This document shows, one piece after another, positions 6,701-14,732 of a DNA stretch of 19,462 nt. Under the pieces are notes generated by a model. That model did not search any database. It was not told where the DNA came from and saw nothing but the letters and a program-made list of their open reading frames with translations. The stretch's first letter is position 1. Each line of letters begins with the position of its first letter. The DNA is from Steroidobacteraceae bacterium (lineage in GTDB: Bacteria; Pseudomonadota; Gammaproteobacteria; Steroidobacterales; Steroidobacteraceae), in NCBI GenBank assembly GCA_021325695.1, contig JAJTCR010000006.1, forward strand, positions 1 through 19,462, written 5' to 3'. A program made the position numbers and the translations under genes.

Positions 6701-7891
6701 ATGCAACTCGACTTCACCGACCACGAGCTGGAATTCCGCGACGAGGTGCGGCGCTTCATCGCAGGGCACTATCCACCCGAAGTGCGCGAGCGCCAGCAGC
6801 GCGGGCTCGAGATTCGCAAGCAGGATTATCTCGCGTGGCACCAGGCGGTGGCGCGTCGTGGCTGGTCGGTCCCCGCGTGGCCGATCGAGTACGGCGGCAC
6901 GGGCTGGACGCCGACGCAGCGTTATTTCTGGGACGAAGAGCTCGCGCTCGCCGACACGGTGCCGATCATCTCGTTCGGGACGGGTCTCGTCGGTCCTGTG
7001 ATCTACACGTTCGGCACCGCCGAACAGAAGGCGCGCTTCCTGCCGGACATCGTCGCGGGCACCGTCTGGTGGTGCCAGGGTTACTCGGAGCCCGGCGCCG
7101 GCTCCGACCTCGCCTCGCTGCAGACACGCGCCGTTCGCGAGGGAGACCACTACGTCGTCAACGGACAGAAGACCTGGACCACGCTGGGGCACTTCGCCGA
7201 CTGGGGATTCTTCCTCGCGCGCACCGACCCGCAGGCGCGCAAGCAGTCGGGTATCAGTTTCCTGTTGATCGACATGCGCAGCCCCGGCGTCACCGTGCGC
7301 CCGATCATCACGCTCGACGGCGCGCACGAGGTGAACGAAGTCTGGCTCGAGAACGTGCGCGTGCCGGTCGAGAACCGCATCCACGAGGAAAACCAGGGCT
7401 GGACCTGCGCCAAGGCACTGCTTGCGCACGAGCGCAGCGGCATCGCGATGGTGTCGCGTTCGAAAGTGGCGCTCGCCCGCCTGCGTGAACTCGCCGCGGG
7501 CGTCGCCGAACGCGGCCGGCCGCTCAGCGAAGACCCGACGTTCCGTCGGAAGCTGACCGGCATCGAGGTCGACCTGCTTGCGCTCGAGTACACCGAGTTG
7601 CGGATGCTCGCGGCGGAAACGGCCGGCAACGTGCCCGGTGTCGAGGTCTCGATGCTCAAGGTCCGCGGCACCGAGCTGCAGCAGCGGCTCAACGAACTCG
7701 CGCTCGAGGCCGTGGGCTCGCACGCGGCGCTGCGCGTGCGTGCGACGCTCGCGCCCGGCGCCGGGACGGTCGCCATGCCGGCGGCCGTAGACGTCGCGGA
7801 CACTTACTTCAACATGCGCAAGACATCGATCTTCGGCGGGTCGAACGAGATCCAGCGCAACATCCTGGCCAAGGCCGTGCTCGGGCTCTGA
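6701..7891 (+). CDS. Acyl-CoA dehydrogenase, FAD-motif-bearing (alpha-like) subunit
   Basis: A 396-residue ACAD-family flavoprotein catalysing alpha,beta-desaturation of an acyl-CoA. It has the central FAD/substrate motif YSEPGAGSD (128-136) and NGQKTWTT (154-161). The MCAD-type base position near the C-terminus is occupied by glycine (IFGGSNEIQRNIL), so the base is probably E244 in LAHERSGIA, as in isovaleryl-CoA-dehydrogenase-like and steroid FadE26-like enzymes. It lacks the RxQF and QxHGGxG motifs that complete a neighbouring subunit's FAD site; both are present in the next gene. The ATG at 6701 gives the family N-terminus (MQLDFTDHELEFRDEV); a GTG further up was not favoured. A 27-bp gap separates it from its likely partner. 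Confidence 0.92.
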   Translation: MQLDFTDHELEFRDEVRRFIAGHYPPEVRERQQRGLEIRKQDYLAWHQAVARRGWSVPAWPIEYGGTGWTPTQRYFWDEELALADTVPIISFGTGLVGPVIYTFGTAEQKARFLPDIVAGTVWWCQGYSEPGAGSDLASLQTRAVREGDHYVVNGQKTWTTLGHFADWGFFLARTDPQARKQSGISFLLIDMRSPGVTVRPIITLDGAHEVNEVWLENVRVPVENRIHEENQGWTCAKALLAHERSGIAMVSRSKVALARLRELAAGVAERGRPLSEDPTFRRKLTGIEVDLLALEYTELRMLAAETAGNVPGVEVSMLKVRGTELQQRLNELALEAVGSHAALRVRATLAPGAGTVAMPAAVDVADTYFNMRKTSIFGGSNEIQRNILAKAVLGL

Positions 7892-7918
7892 AGCCGCCAG
7901 ACGCAGCAAGGACATACG

Positions 7919-9049
7919 GTGGATTTCAGTTTCACGCCCGAGCAGGAGATGCTGCGCGACAGCCTCGCGCGGTACTTCGCGGACAGGTATTCGTTCTCAC
8001 GGCGCCAGGCGATGGTCCGCTCCGAGCAGGGCTGGGCGGCTGGCACCTGGCGCGGTCTCGCGGACGAACTGGGCGTCCTCGGCGCCGGCTTCGATCCGGA
8101 CGTCGGGGGACTCGGCGGCGGCGCGGTCGAGCACCTGGTCGTCATGGAGGAGATCGGCCGCGCACTCGTGATCGAACCGTACCTGGAGACCGCGGTGCTC
8201 GGGGGCGGCCTGCTGCGCCGTTGGAATTCACCGCGTGCCCGCGAGTGGATCGGACGCATCGTCGACGGCGAGGTCCGCTTCGCGTTCGCCCACCTCGAGC
8301 CACCGGCGAGGTACGACCTCCAGCACGTGACGACACGCGCGACCCGCCAGTCGGACGGCTGGGTCCTCGACGGACTCAAGGACGCGGTGCGCGGAGCGCC
8401 GTTCGCGACGCACCTGCTCGTGACCGCCCGCACCACGGGTGCCGACCACGACCGACGGGGTATCGCCACTTTCCTCGTTGCGGCCGATGCCGCCGGGCTG
8501 GCGCTCCGTCGCTATGCCACGGTCGACGGCAGCCGCGCCGGCGACGTGCGCTTCACGGGCGCCCGCGCCGAATTGCTGGCCTCCGCCGACGACGGTTTCG
8601 ACGCGTTGGAGGCCGCGGTCGACGAGGCGATCGCGGGGCTTTGCGCGGAGGCCGTCGGCGTGATGCGCCGGTTGCTGGCCGACACGGTCGAGTACACGAA
8701 GCAACGCCGGCAGTTCGACGCCCCGATCGCGGCCAACCAGGTGCTCCAGCACCGGATGGTGGACATGTACATGAGGGTCGAGCAGGCGGTCTCGATGACC
8801 TACCTGGCGACGCTGAGCCTGTCGCGCCCGCCGGCCCAGCGCATGCGCGCCGTGTCCGCCGCCAAGGTGTTCGTAGCCGATGCCGCGCGGTTCGTCGGCC
8901 AGGCCGCCGTCCAGCTGCACGGCGGCATGGGCATGACCGACGAGCTCGCGGTGAGCCATTACTTCAAGCGCGCGACCATGATCGAGTCGCAGTTCGGGTC
9001 GGCCGACCACCATGCGCACCGCCTCGAGTCGCTGGCGCCCGATGCCTGA
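7919..9049 (+). CDS. Acyl-CoA dehydrogenase-like partner (beta-like) subunit
   Basis: A 376-residue ACAD-fold protein starting at a GTG with AAGGA seven bases upstream. The N-terminus is typical (MDFSFTPEQEMLRDSLARYF). The EPxAGSD motif is degenerate (HLEPPARYDLQ, ~125-135) and no WxT/S loop follows it (DGLKDAVRGA). The C-terminal domain keeps EYTKQRRQFDAPI (~258-270) and VQLHGGMGMTDE (~331-342), the residues that normally reach across to a neighbour's FAD. Alone it is unlikely to be a complete dehydrogenase. It complements the upstream ACAD, as in the alpha2beta2 dehydrogenases of mycobacterial steroid side-chain degradation. Its last 8 bases overlap the next gene. Confidence 0.9.
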   Translation: MDFSFTPEQEMLRDSLARYFADRYSFSRRQAMVRSEQGWAAGTWRGLADELGVLGAGFDPDVGGLGGGAVEHLVVMEEIGRALVIEPYLETAVLGGGLLRRWNSPRAREWIGRIVDGEVRFAFAHLEPPARYDLQHVTTRATRQSDGWVLDGLKDAVRGAPFATHLLVTARTTGADHDRRGIATFLVAADAAGLALRRYATVDGSRAGDVRFTGARAELLASADDGFDALEAAVDEAIAGLCAEAVGVMRRLLADTVEYTKQRRQFDAPIAANQVLQHRMVDMYMRVEQAVSMTYLATLSLSRPPAQRMRAVSAAKVFVADAARFVGQAAVQLHGGMGMTDELAVSHYFKRATMIESQFGSADHHAHRLESLAPDA

Positions 9050-9980
9050 CGCCAGCGGTCTGCGCGAGGTCGTGGACCCGGCGCCGTCGTGGTTCCGCGC
9101 CGCGCTCGCGGTCAAGCCGGCGCGCGCGACGATCGACGTCGAGGGCTCCGCAATCGAGACGTTGACCTGGGGGGAGCGCGGTCGTCCCGGCGTGCTGCTG
9201 CTGCACGGCTTCACCGCTCACGCGGACTGGTGGACCTTCGTCGCGCCGCAACTCGCGACCGCGCGGCGAGTGGTCGCGCTGTCGTTGTCCGGCATGGGAC
9301 GTTCGGGCTGGCGCGACGCGTATTCGCTCGGGCAGTACGCGCGCGAGGCGCTCGCCGTGGCGGAGCGCGCAGGGTTGTTCGAGGCCGCGCGGCCACCGAT
9401 CCTGGTCGGGCATTCGTTCGGAAGTTTCGTCGCCCGCCAGCTCGCGCAGGCGCTGGGGCCACGACTCGGGGGGATCGTGCTGGTCGACGGCGTGATCACC
9501 GCGGACGAAGACGACGACGGGTACGACGGCGTGCCCCGGCGCGGGCATCGGCATCGGGTCTATCCGGCCCTCGACCAGGCGATGGCGCGATTCCGCTTCT
9601 CGCCACCGCAGCCGTGCGAATACCCGTGGATCGTCGAACTGCTGGCACGAACGTCGCTGCGGCCGACCCATGACGCGGGCGGGCCAGGCTGGTCGTGGTG
9701 CTTCGACCCAGACCTGCGCGCCAAGTTCGGCGGGTTGCCCAATGCGACGATCCTCACGCCGCCGGCTTGCCCGATGTCGCTGTTGTTCGGCGACCGTTCG
9801 GAGCTGCTGACGCCGGCGCGCCGCGCGCTGCTGCGACGTACGACGCCGCCGCACACACCGTGGATCGAGATTCCCGACGCGGGCCATCACGTGATGGTGG
9901 ACCAGCCGCTGGCGCTCGTCGCCGCGCTGCGCACGCAGTTCGAGACCTGGCAACCTGCCGCGACACTGGACGGAAACTAG
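9042..9980 (+). CDS. Alpha/beta-fold hydrolase
   Basis: A 312-residue alpha/beta hydrolase with oxyanion strand VLLLHGFTAH (~51-60), nucleophile elbow GHSFG (S125), acid FGDRSELL (likely D251) and base DAGHHV (likely H282). It has no signal peptide. Possible roles are a cytoplasmic esterase, lactonase, acyl-CoA thioesterase or C-C bond hydrolase; motifs alone do not choose. The ATG at 9042 overlaps the preceding stop by 8 bases, suggesting translational coupling; an in-frame ATG at 9012 is a weaker alternative and neither has a strong ribosome site. Placement inside a beta-oxidation operon favours action on an ester, lactone or CoA thioester of the pathway. Confidence 0.88.
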   Translation: MPDASGLREVVDPAPSWFRAALAVKPARATIDVEGSAIETLTWGERGRPGVLLLHGFTAHADWWTFVAPQLATARRVVALSLSGMGRSGWRDAYSLGQYAREALAVAERAGLFEAARPPILVGHSFGSFVARQLAQALGPRLGGIVLVDGVITADEDDDGYDGVPRRGHRHRVYPALDQAMARFRFSPPQPCEYPWIVELLARTSLRPTHDAGGPGWSWCFDPDLRAKFGGLPNATILTPPACPMSLLFGDRSELLTPARRALLRRTTPPHTPWIEIPDAGHHVMVDQPLALVAALRTQFETWQPAATLDGN

Positions 9981-9999
9981 ATCGACGAGGAGCGCACAC

Positions 10000-10452
10000 G
10001 TGCATACGCCACAGGAACTGCAGCGCCGGATCGGCGAGGAACTCGGCGTCTCCGGCTGGTGCCTGATCGACCAATCGATGATCGACCGCTTCGCGGACCT
10101 GACCGACGACCACCAGTGGATCCACGTCGACCGTGAAGCCGCGGCCCGGGGTCCTTTCGGCGCGACGATCGCGCACGGATTTCTCGTGCTGTCGCTGATG
10201 GCGAAGATGACGACTTCTGCAGGTCTCGAACTCGAGGGTGCCCGCATGGGCATGAACTACGGGTTCGACCGGGTGCGGATCACCAACGTCGTGCGCGCGG
10301 GCGACCGCATCCGCGGGCGCTTCGTGCTCAAGGAGCTGGTCGAACGACAGCCGGGCCAGTGGCTCATGACGCTTGCGATCACGGTCGAAATCGAGGGCCA
10401 GGCCAAGCCCGCGGTCGTGGCCGAATGGCTCGGCCTGCAGTTTCTCGGTTGA
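10000..10452 (+). CDS. MaoC-like enoyl-CoA hydratase
   Basis: A 150-residue single hot-dog-domain protein. The hydratase-2 signature is visible as ADLTDDHQWIHVDREAAARGPFGATIAHGF (~32-61), with the catalytic pair D37 and H42 at the spacing of the GDxNPxH motif. It would add water to the enoyl-CoA made by the ACAD pair, most likely giving the (3R)-hydroxyacyl-CoA, which suits the MFE-2-like dehydrogenase encoded next. The GTG start has a strong GAGGAG 7-8 bases upstream. Its stop codon overlaps the GAGGAG of the following gene, so the two are tightly linked. No crotonase-type hydratase is present in the window. Confidence 0.92.
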   Translation: MHTPQELQRRIGEELGVSGWCLIDQSMIDRFADLTDDHQWIHVDREAAARGPFGATIAHGFLVLSLMAKMTTSAGLELEGARMGMNYGFDRVRITNVVRAGDRIRGRFVLKELVERQPGQWLMTLAITVEIEGQAKPAVVAEWLGLQFLG

Positions 10453-10465
10453 GGAGACACCGCCC

Positions 10466-11398
10466 ATGACCATCCGCTTCGACGGTCGCGTCGCCATCGT
10501 CACCGGTGCTGCCGCAGGGCTCGGGCGCTCGCACGCGCTGGCGCTCGCGGCGCGCGGCGCCCGCGTCGTCGTCAACGACTTCGGTGGCGACGTGCACGGC
10601 ACGGGCGGGTCCTCGGAACCCGCGGAGCGCGTCGCCGAGGAAATCCGGCGCGCCGGGGGCGAGGCGATCTCACACGGCGCCGACGTGGCCAACCCCGGGC
10701 AGGTCGCGGACATGGTCGCCCGCGCGCTCGAGCGCTGGAAGCGCATCGACGTGCTGGTCAACAACGCCGGCATCCTGCGCGATGCGAGCTTCGCCAAGGG
10801 CACGCTCGCGGACTTCCGCACGGTGATCGACGTGCACCTGGTCGGCGCCGCCGTCTGCAGCCAGGCCGTGTGGGGACACATGCGCAACGCCGGTTACGGG
10901 CGCATCCTGATGACGACGTCGACCTCGGGGATCTACGGCAACTTCGGCCAGGCCAGCTACGGCGCGGCCAAGACCGGGCTGATCGGGCTCATGAACGTGC
11001 TGCAGATCGAGGGCGCGAAGTACGGCATCCGGGTCAACGCGTTGTGTCCGTCGGCGGCCACGCGCATGACGGCGGGGCTGCTGCCGGAGTCCGCCCTCGC
11101 GCTGATGACGCCGGAGTCCGTGACCCCGGCCGCACTGTTCCTCGTGAGCGAGGACGCGCCGTCGCGCACGATCCTGAGCGCCGTCGCGGGAGGTTACTCG
11201 CGCATCGTGATCGAGGAGACGCGTGGCGTGTACCTGCCGCACGCCGAACGCACGCCGGAAGCGATCGCGGCGCGATTCGACGAGATCACGGACCTCGCGG
11301 GTGCGCTGCACAGCGAAGAACCCGGCGGGCCGGGCCTGCGGTTCCTCAAGCTCGCTGCGGCCGAGGCGGGCGTGACGCTTGCCGGGTTCGCCACGTGA
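10466..11398 (+). CDS. MFE-2-type (3R)-hydroxyacyl-CoA dehydrogenase (SDR)
   Basis: A 310-residue short-chain dehydrogenase most like the N-terminal domain of peroxisomal multifunctional enzyme 2 (17beta-HSD4). It has TGAAAGLG (13-20), NDFGGDVHG (38-45), VNNAGILRD (98-106) and the signature TSGIYGNFGQASYGAAK with Y165 and K169; S152 is the expected catalytic serine. A C-terminal extension of about 50 residues (ERTPEAIAARFDEITDLAGALH...) also matches that family. It would oxidise the hydroxyacyl-CoA to the 3-keto form with NAD(P)+. The ATG at 10466 follows GAGGAG (10451-10456). The hydratase and dehydrogenase, fused in eukaryotic MFE-2, are separate adjacent genes here. The stop overlaps the next gene's GTG. 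Confidence 0.93.
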   Translation: MTIRFDGRVAIVTGAAAGLGRSHALALAARGARVVVNDFGGDVHGTGGSSEPAERVAEEIRRAGGEAISHGADVANPGQVADMVARALERWKRIDVLVNNAGILRDASFAKGTLADFRTVIDVHLVGAAVCSQAVWGHMRNAGYGRILMTTSTSGIYGNFGQASYGAAKTGLIGLMNVLQIEGAKYGIRVNALCPSAATRMTAGLLPESALALMTPESVTPAALFLVSEDAPSRTILSAVAGGYSRIVIEETRGVYLPHAERTPEAIAARFDEITDLAGALHSEEPGGPGLRFLKLAAAEAGVTLAGFAT

Positions 11399-12399
11399 AG
11401 GCCCTGCTCAGCGCGCGCCCCGGCGGGCCCGAGACGCTCGTGCTCGACGAATTGCCGGCTCCCGTGGCCGGCCCCGGCGACGTCGTCGTCGACGTGCACG
11501 CGTGCGGCGTCAATTTTCCGGACGCGCTGATCATCGCGGACCGCTATCAGCTCCGGCCGCCCCGACCGTTCGCGCCCGGCGGCGAGGTGGCGGGCATCGT
11601 GTCCGCGACCGGACCGGGTGTGACCCACGTGCGTCCGGGCGACCGCGTGCTCGCCATGCCCGGCGTGGGCGGCATGGCCGAGGCCGTCAAGGTGCCGGCC
11701 GCCGCTTGCCACCGCCTGCCGGAGGGGATGAGTTTCGAGCACGGCGCGACGCTGATGGCGACCTACGGCACGGTGCACTATGCCCTGAGCCGGCGCGGCC
11801 AGTTGCAGCCGGGCGAGTCGATGCTCGTGCTCGGCGCCGCCGGTGGCATCGGGCTCGCGGCCGTCGAACTGGGTCGCGCCCGCGGAGCCCGCGTGATCGC
11901 CGCCGCCTCGACCGCGGAAAAGGTCGCGCTCGCCCTCGGACGCGGCGCGAGCAGCGGGTTCGTCTATCCGAGCGGCGAGGAGGCCCGGGACGTGAAAGCG
12001 CTCGCGCAACTGTTCAAGCAGCACTGCGGTGCGGACGGAGTCGACGTGATCTGCGATCCGGTCGGCGACGTGTACGCCGAGCCGGCGCTGCGCAGCATCG
12101 CGTGGGGAGGACGTTACCTCGTGATCGGCTTCGCCGCCGGCGAGATCCCGCGCGTGCCGCTGAACCTGCCGCTGCTCAAGGGCTGCGACATCCGCGGCGT
12201 GCTGTTCGGCGCGCATGCCCAGCGCGAGCCGGCGGAGCTTCGCCGCGAGGTCGAGGAGCTGTTCGACCTGTACGCGCGCGGCGCGATTCGCCCGCACGTG
12301 TCGCATCGCTATGCGCTCGCGGACGGCGGGCGCGCAATCGCAGAGGTAGCCGGGCGTCGAGCGCTCGGCAAGCTCGTCGTCACCGTGCGGGCGGACTAG
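11395..12399 (+). CDS. MDR-superfamily NADPH:quinone oxidoreductase-like protein
   Basis: A 334-residue medium-chain reductase of the zinc-free quinone oxidoreductase/enoyl reductase branch. The N-terminus MKALLSARPGGPETLVLDELP and GVNFPDALIIADRYQ (38-52) are typical, and LVLGAAGGIGLAAVELG (~144-160) is the dinucleotide loop. No structural zinc cysteine cluster is seen. It could reduce an enoyl-CoA, enone or quinone; in this operon, removal of an awkward double bond in the substrate is an attractive but unproven role. It begins at a GTG in a GTGA overlap with the SDR stop, indicating translational coupling. Its TAG forms the same CTAG as the stop codon of the opposite-strand hydrolase. Confidence 0.9.
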   Translation: MKALLSARPGGPETLVLDELPAPVAGPGDVVVDVHACGVNFPDALIIADRYQLRPPRPFAPGGEVAGIVSATGPGVTHVRPGDRVLAMPGVGGMAEAVKVPAAACHRLPEGMSFEHGATLMATYGTVHYALSRRGQLQPGESMLVLGAAGGIGLAAVELGRARGARVIAAASTAEKVALALGRGASSGFVYPSGEEARDVKALAQLFKQHCGADGVDVICDPVGDVYAEPALRSIAWGGRYLVIGFAAGEIPRVPLNLPLLKGCDIRGVLFGAHAQREPAELRREVEELFDLYARGAIRPHVSHRYALADGGRAIAEVAGRRALGKLVVTVRAD

Positions 12400-13268
12400 G
12401 GCTGGTGCTCGATACGCAATCCACGCCGCAGCGCGGCGAGCCCGTCGCGCTCGCAGGCACGCGACACTGCCGCACGCCAGGACATCGGAAACCCGTGCGG
12501 CGCTCCGGCGTAGACGTGCAGTTCGCAGGAGACGCCCGCGGCGACGAGCCGTCGCGCGTAGTCGAAGTCTTCGTCGACGAACAGGTCGAGCGCGCCCACC
12601 TGCACGCACGCCGGTGGCAGGCCGGCGAGATCCCTGGCACGGGCCGGTGCCGCATAGGCCGGCACGTCGGGAACACCGGGCTCCGTGCCGAGCAGCGCGC
12701 GCCAGGCATAGACGTTGCTCGCCTGCGTCCAGATGAACTGGCCGACGAACGGCGACAGGTCGCGGCGCATGCACGTGCGGTCGTCGAGGCCAGGGAACAC
12801 GAGGTGCTGGAATGCGATTGCGTGCTCGCCACGATCGCGTGCCAGCAGCGCGAGGCCGGCCACGAGGCCGCCGCCGGCGCTGTCGCCGCTCAGCGCGATG
12901 CGGTCGCGGTCGACGCCGAGCGCGCGGGCTTCGCGATGCAGCCACGCAAGGGCCGTGTAACCGTCGTCGAGCGCACCCGGGTACGGCGTTTCCGGCGCAG
13001 ACGGCGTGCGGTGCGCGCGCGGCCGCACGATCACGAGCCGCAGCTCGCCGTCACCGTCGGGTCGGCGCAGGTAACGCTCCTCGAGTTCGACGTCGGGTCG
13101 CAACGGCGGCTTGTTCGCGGCGGCGAGCGCCACGATCAGCGCGCGTCGGCCCGGCAGCATCGCGTCGCCCCACGTCTCGTCGGGCATCGCCTCGAGCCAC
13201 GGCAGCAACTCGGGGTCGACGAGCCGCAAGCTCGGTCGTTCGCGCCCGTCGAACTTCGACTCGATCAT
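12396..13268 (-). CDS. HSL-family alpha/beta hydrolase lacking the HGGG segment
   Basis: A 290-residue hormone-sensitive-lipase-family esterase-like protein. Present are the nucleophile GDSAGGG (S130), the acid in GALDLFVDED (likely D228) and the base in APHGF (H258). The N-terminus (LVDPELLPWLEAMP...) and strand ELRLVIVRP (75-83) are typical. The family then normally has about 50 residues holding the oxyanion motif HGGG and a SVDYRLAPE-like strand. Here the strand runs almost directly into APETPYPGALDDGYTALAWL (91-110), so that block is missing without a frameshift. Unless the oxyanion hole is built otherwise, activity should be impaired. The ATG at 13268 has GGAGG at good spacing, so the gene looks expressed. 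It diverges from the MFS transporter. Confidence 0.85.
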   Translation of the reverse strand: MIESKFDGRERPSLRLVDPELLPWLEAMPDETWGDAMLPGRRALIVALAAANKPPLRPDVELEERYLRRPDGDGELRLVIVRPRAHRTPSAPETPYPGALDDGYTALAWLHREARALGVDRDRIALSGDSAGGGLVAGLALLARDRGEHAIAFQHLVFPGLDDRTCMRRDLSPFVGQFIWTQASNVYAWRALLGTEPGVPDVPAYAAPARARDLAGLPPACVQVGALDLFVDEDFDYARRLVAAGVSCELHVYAGAPHGFPMSWRAAVSRACERDGLAALRRGLRIEHQP

Positions 13269-13369
13269 CCTTGCCTCCGGTCGGTGCCGCGAACGAGTGT
13301 TGCAGCATCGACCGGCGAAGTCACCCGCGTGAGCGGAACACACCGACCGTGCCGTGCCGGGGAGGACAC
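13269..13369. promoter_or_regulatory. Divergent region with spaced 9-bp inverted repeat
   Basis: This 101-bp gap lies between the hydrolase (minus) and the transporter (plus). CGGTCGGTG at 13278-13286 and its exact complement CACCGACCG at 13341-13349 stand at the two edges, 54 bases apart and just upstream of each ribosome site. Paired sites at both ends of a divergent promoter are a usual operator layout, but no regulator or clear -10/-35 boxes were found. GGAGG lies before both start codons. Confidence 0.35.
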
Positions 13370-14719
13370 GTGACGAACCGGCCTGGCCCGGATGAGACTG
13401 CACGCGAGGACGGGTGGCCCTCCACGGCGCGCGCCTGGACGCTCGTGGCACTGCTGGTCGGTGCCTACGCGCTCGCGTTCGTCGACCGGCAGATCCTCAC
13501 GCTGCTGGTCGAGCCGGTGCGACGCGACCTCGACATCACCGATACGCAGTTCAGCCTGCTCGCGGGACTCGCGTTCACGCTGTTCTACACCGTGATGGGC
13601 ATCCCGTTCGCGTGGCTCGCCGACCGCGGGTCGCGACGCAACCTGATCATCGTGAGCATGACGTTCTGGAGCGTGATGACGGCGCTCTGCGGCCTCGCGC
13701 ACAACTTCGTGACGCTGTTTCTCGCGCGCGTCGGCGTCGGCATCGGCGAGGCCGGCCTCTCGCCGGCCGCGTATTCGATGATTGCCGACAGCTTTCCGGC
13801 GCAGAAGCGTGCGCGGCCGCTCGGCGTGTACGCTGCGGGCGCGATCCTCGGCGTGGGCCTCGCGTTGATCATCGGCGGCGCCGTGGTCGCCTGGGCCAAT
13901 ACGGCGCCGCCCGTGGTGTTGCCCGGGCTCGGGGAACTCAAGACCTGGCAGCTCGCGTTCCTGATCGTGAGCGTCCCCGGTCCCCTGCTGGCGCTCGTGC
14001 TGCTGCTCGTGCGCGAGCCGAGCCGTCACGAGTCGCGGGTCACGGCGCCCGGTGTCGACACCGCGTCGCTGCGACACTTCCTGGCCGAGCGCGGCACGGT
14101 CTTCGCGCTCCTCGCGTTCGGCTACTCGCTGATCGGCGTGGCAATCGCGGCCTACCTGTCGTGGACGCCGGCTTTCCTGATCCGCAGTCACGGCTGGAGC
14201 ATCGCCCGGATCGGCGCCGTGTACGGCCTCGTGCTGCTCGTGTTCAGCACGGCCGGCATCTTCGTGGGCGGATGGCTCGTCGATCGTCTGGCCGGACGCG
14301 GCGCACGTGACGCCGTGCTGCAGGTATCGATCGGTGGCGCCGCACTCGCGTTGCCGTTCGCGCTCGCCGCGCCGTTCACCCCGACCGGGGAGGCCGCGAT
14401 GGCGACGATCGCCGTGATGTCGTTCCTCTTCGGCCTCGCCCAGGGACTGCCGCCCGCGGCGCTGCAGGCGATCGCGCCGAACCGGGTGCGCGCGCGGGTC
14501 ATCGCGCTCTACCTGCTCGTCGGCAACATCGTCGCTTTCACGATCGGCCCCACGGGCGTCGCGCTGATCAGCGACCACTGGCTGGGCGACCCGGCGCGGA
14601 TCGGCCACGCGATCGCGATCCTCACCGCGATCGTGACGCCGCTCGGGCTGCTGGCCCTCGTGCTCGCACGACGGCCCTTCGTCACCGCAGCGACGGCCGA
14701 GGCGAGGACGAGCGCGTAA
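13370..14719 (+). CDS. MFS transporter
   Basis: A 449-residue major facilitator protein with about twelve hydrophobic spans recognisable by eye, starting at TLVALLVGAYALAFVDRQI (~24-42) and ending at AIAILTAIVTPLGLLALVLA. The loop 2-3 motif A is seen as AWLADRGSRRN (~81-91), and FVDRQILTLLVEPVRRDL in helix 1 resembles Spinster-like and aromatic-acid-type MFS carriers. It is probably an inner-membrane importer for the acid degraded by this cluster, or an exporter of an intermediate. The GTG at 13370 directly follows GGGGAGGACAC; the open frame further upstream is antisense to the hydrolase and was not used. It converges with the ligase ending at 14733, leaving 13 bases. Confidence 0.92.
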   Translation: MTNRPGPDETAREDGWPSTARAWTLVALLVGAYALAFVDRQILTLLVEPVRRDLDITDTQFSLLAGLAFTLFYTVMGIPFAWLADRGSRRNLIIVSMTFWSVMTALCGLAHNFVTLFLARVGVGIGEAGLSPAAYSMIADSFPAQKRARPLGVYAAGAILGVGLALIIGGAVVAWANTAPPVVLPGLGELKTWQLAFLIVSVPGPLLALVLLLVREPSRHESRVTAPGVDTASLRHFLAERGTVFALLAFGYSLIGVAIAAYLSWTPAFLIRSHGWSIARIGAVYGLVLLVFSTAGIFVGGWLVDRLAGRGARDAVLQVSIGGAALALPFALAAPFTPTGEAAMATIAVMSFLFGLAQGLPPAALQAIAPNRVRARVIALYLLVGNIVAFTIGPTGVALISDHWLGDPARIGHAIAILTAIVTPLGLLALVLARRPFVTAATAEARTSA

Positions 14720-14732
14720 GTGCGTCGGCGCG

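Noticed and set aside
5233..6759. Minus-strand open frame of 508 codons
   Set aside because: It overlaps a canonical thiolase in antisense and crosses the divergent promoter, with no motif.
9012..9041. Upstream ATG for the alpha/beta hydrolase
   Set aside because: It would add ten residues (MRTASSRWRP) unlike the family and a 38-base overlap; 9042 gives a short coupled overlap. Not excluded.
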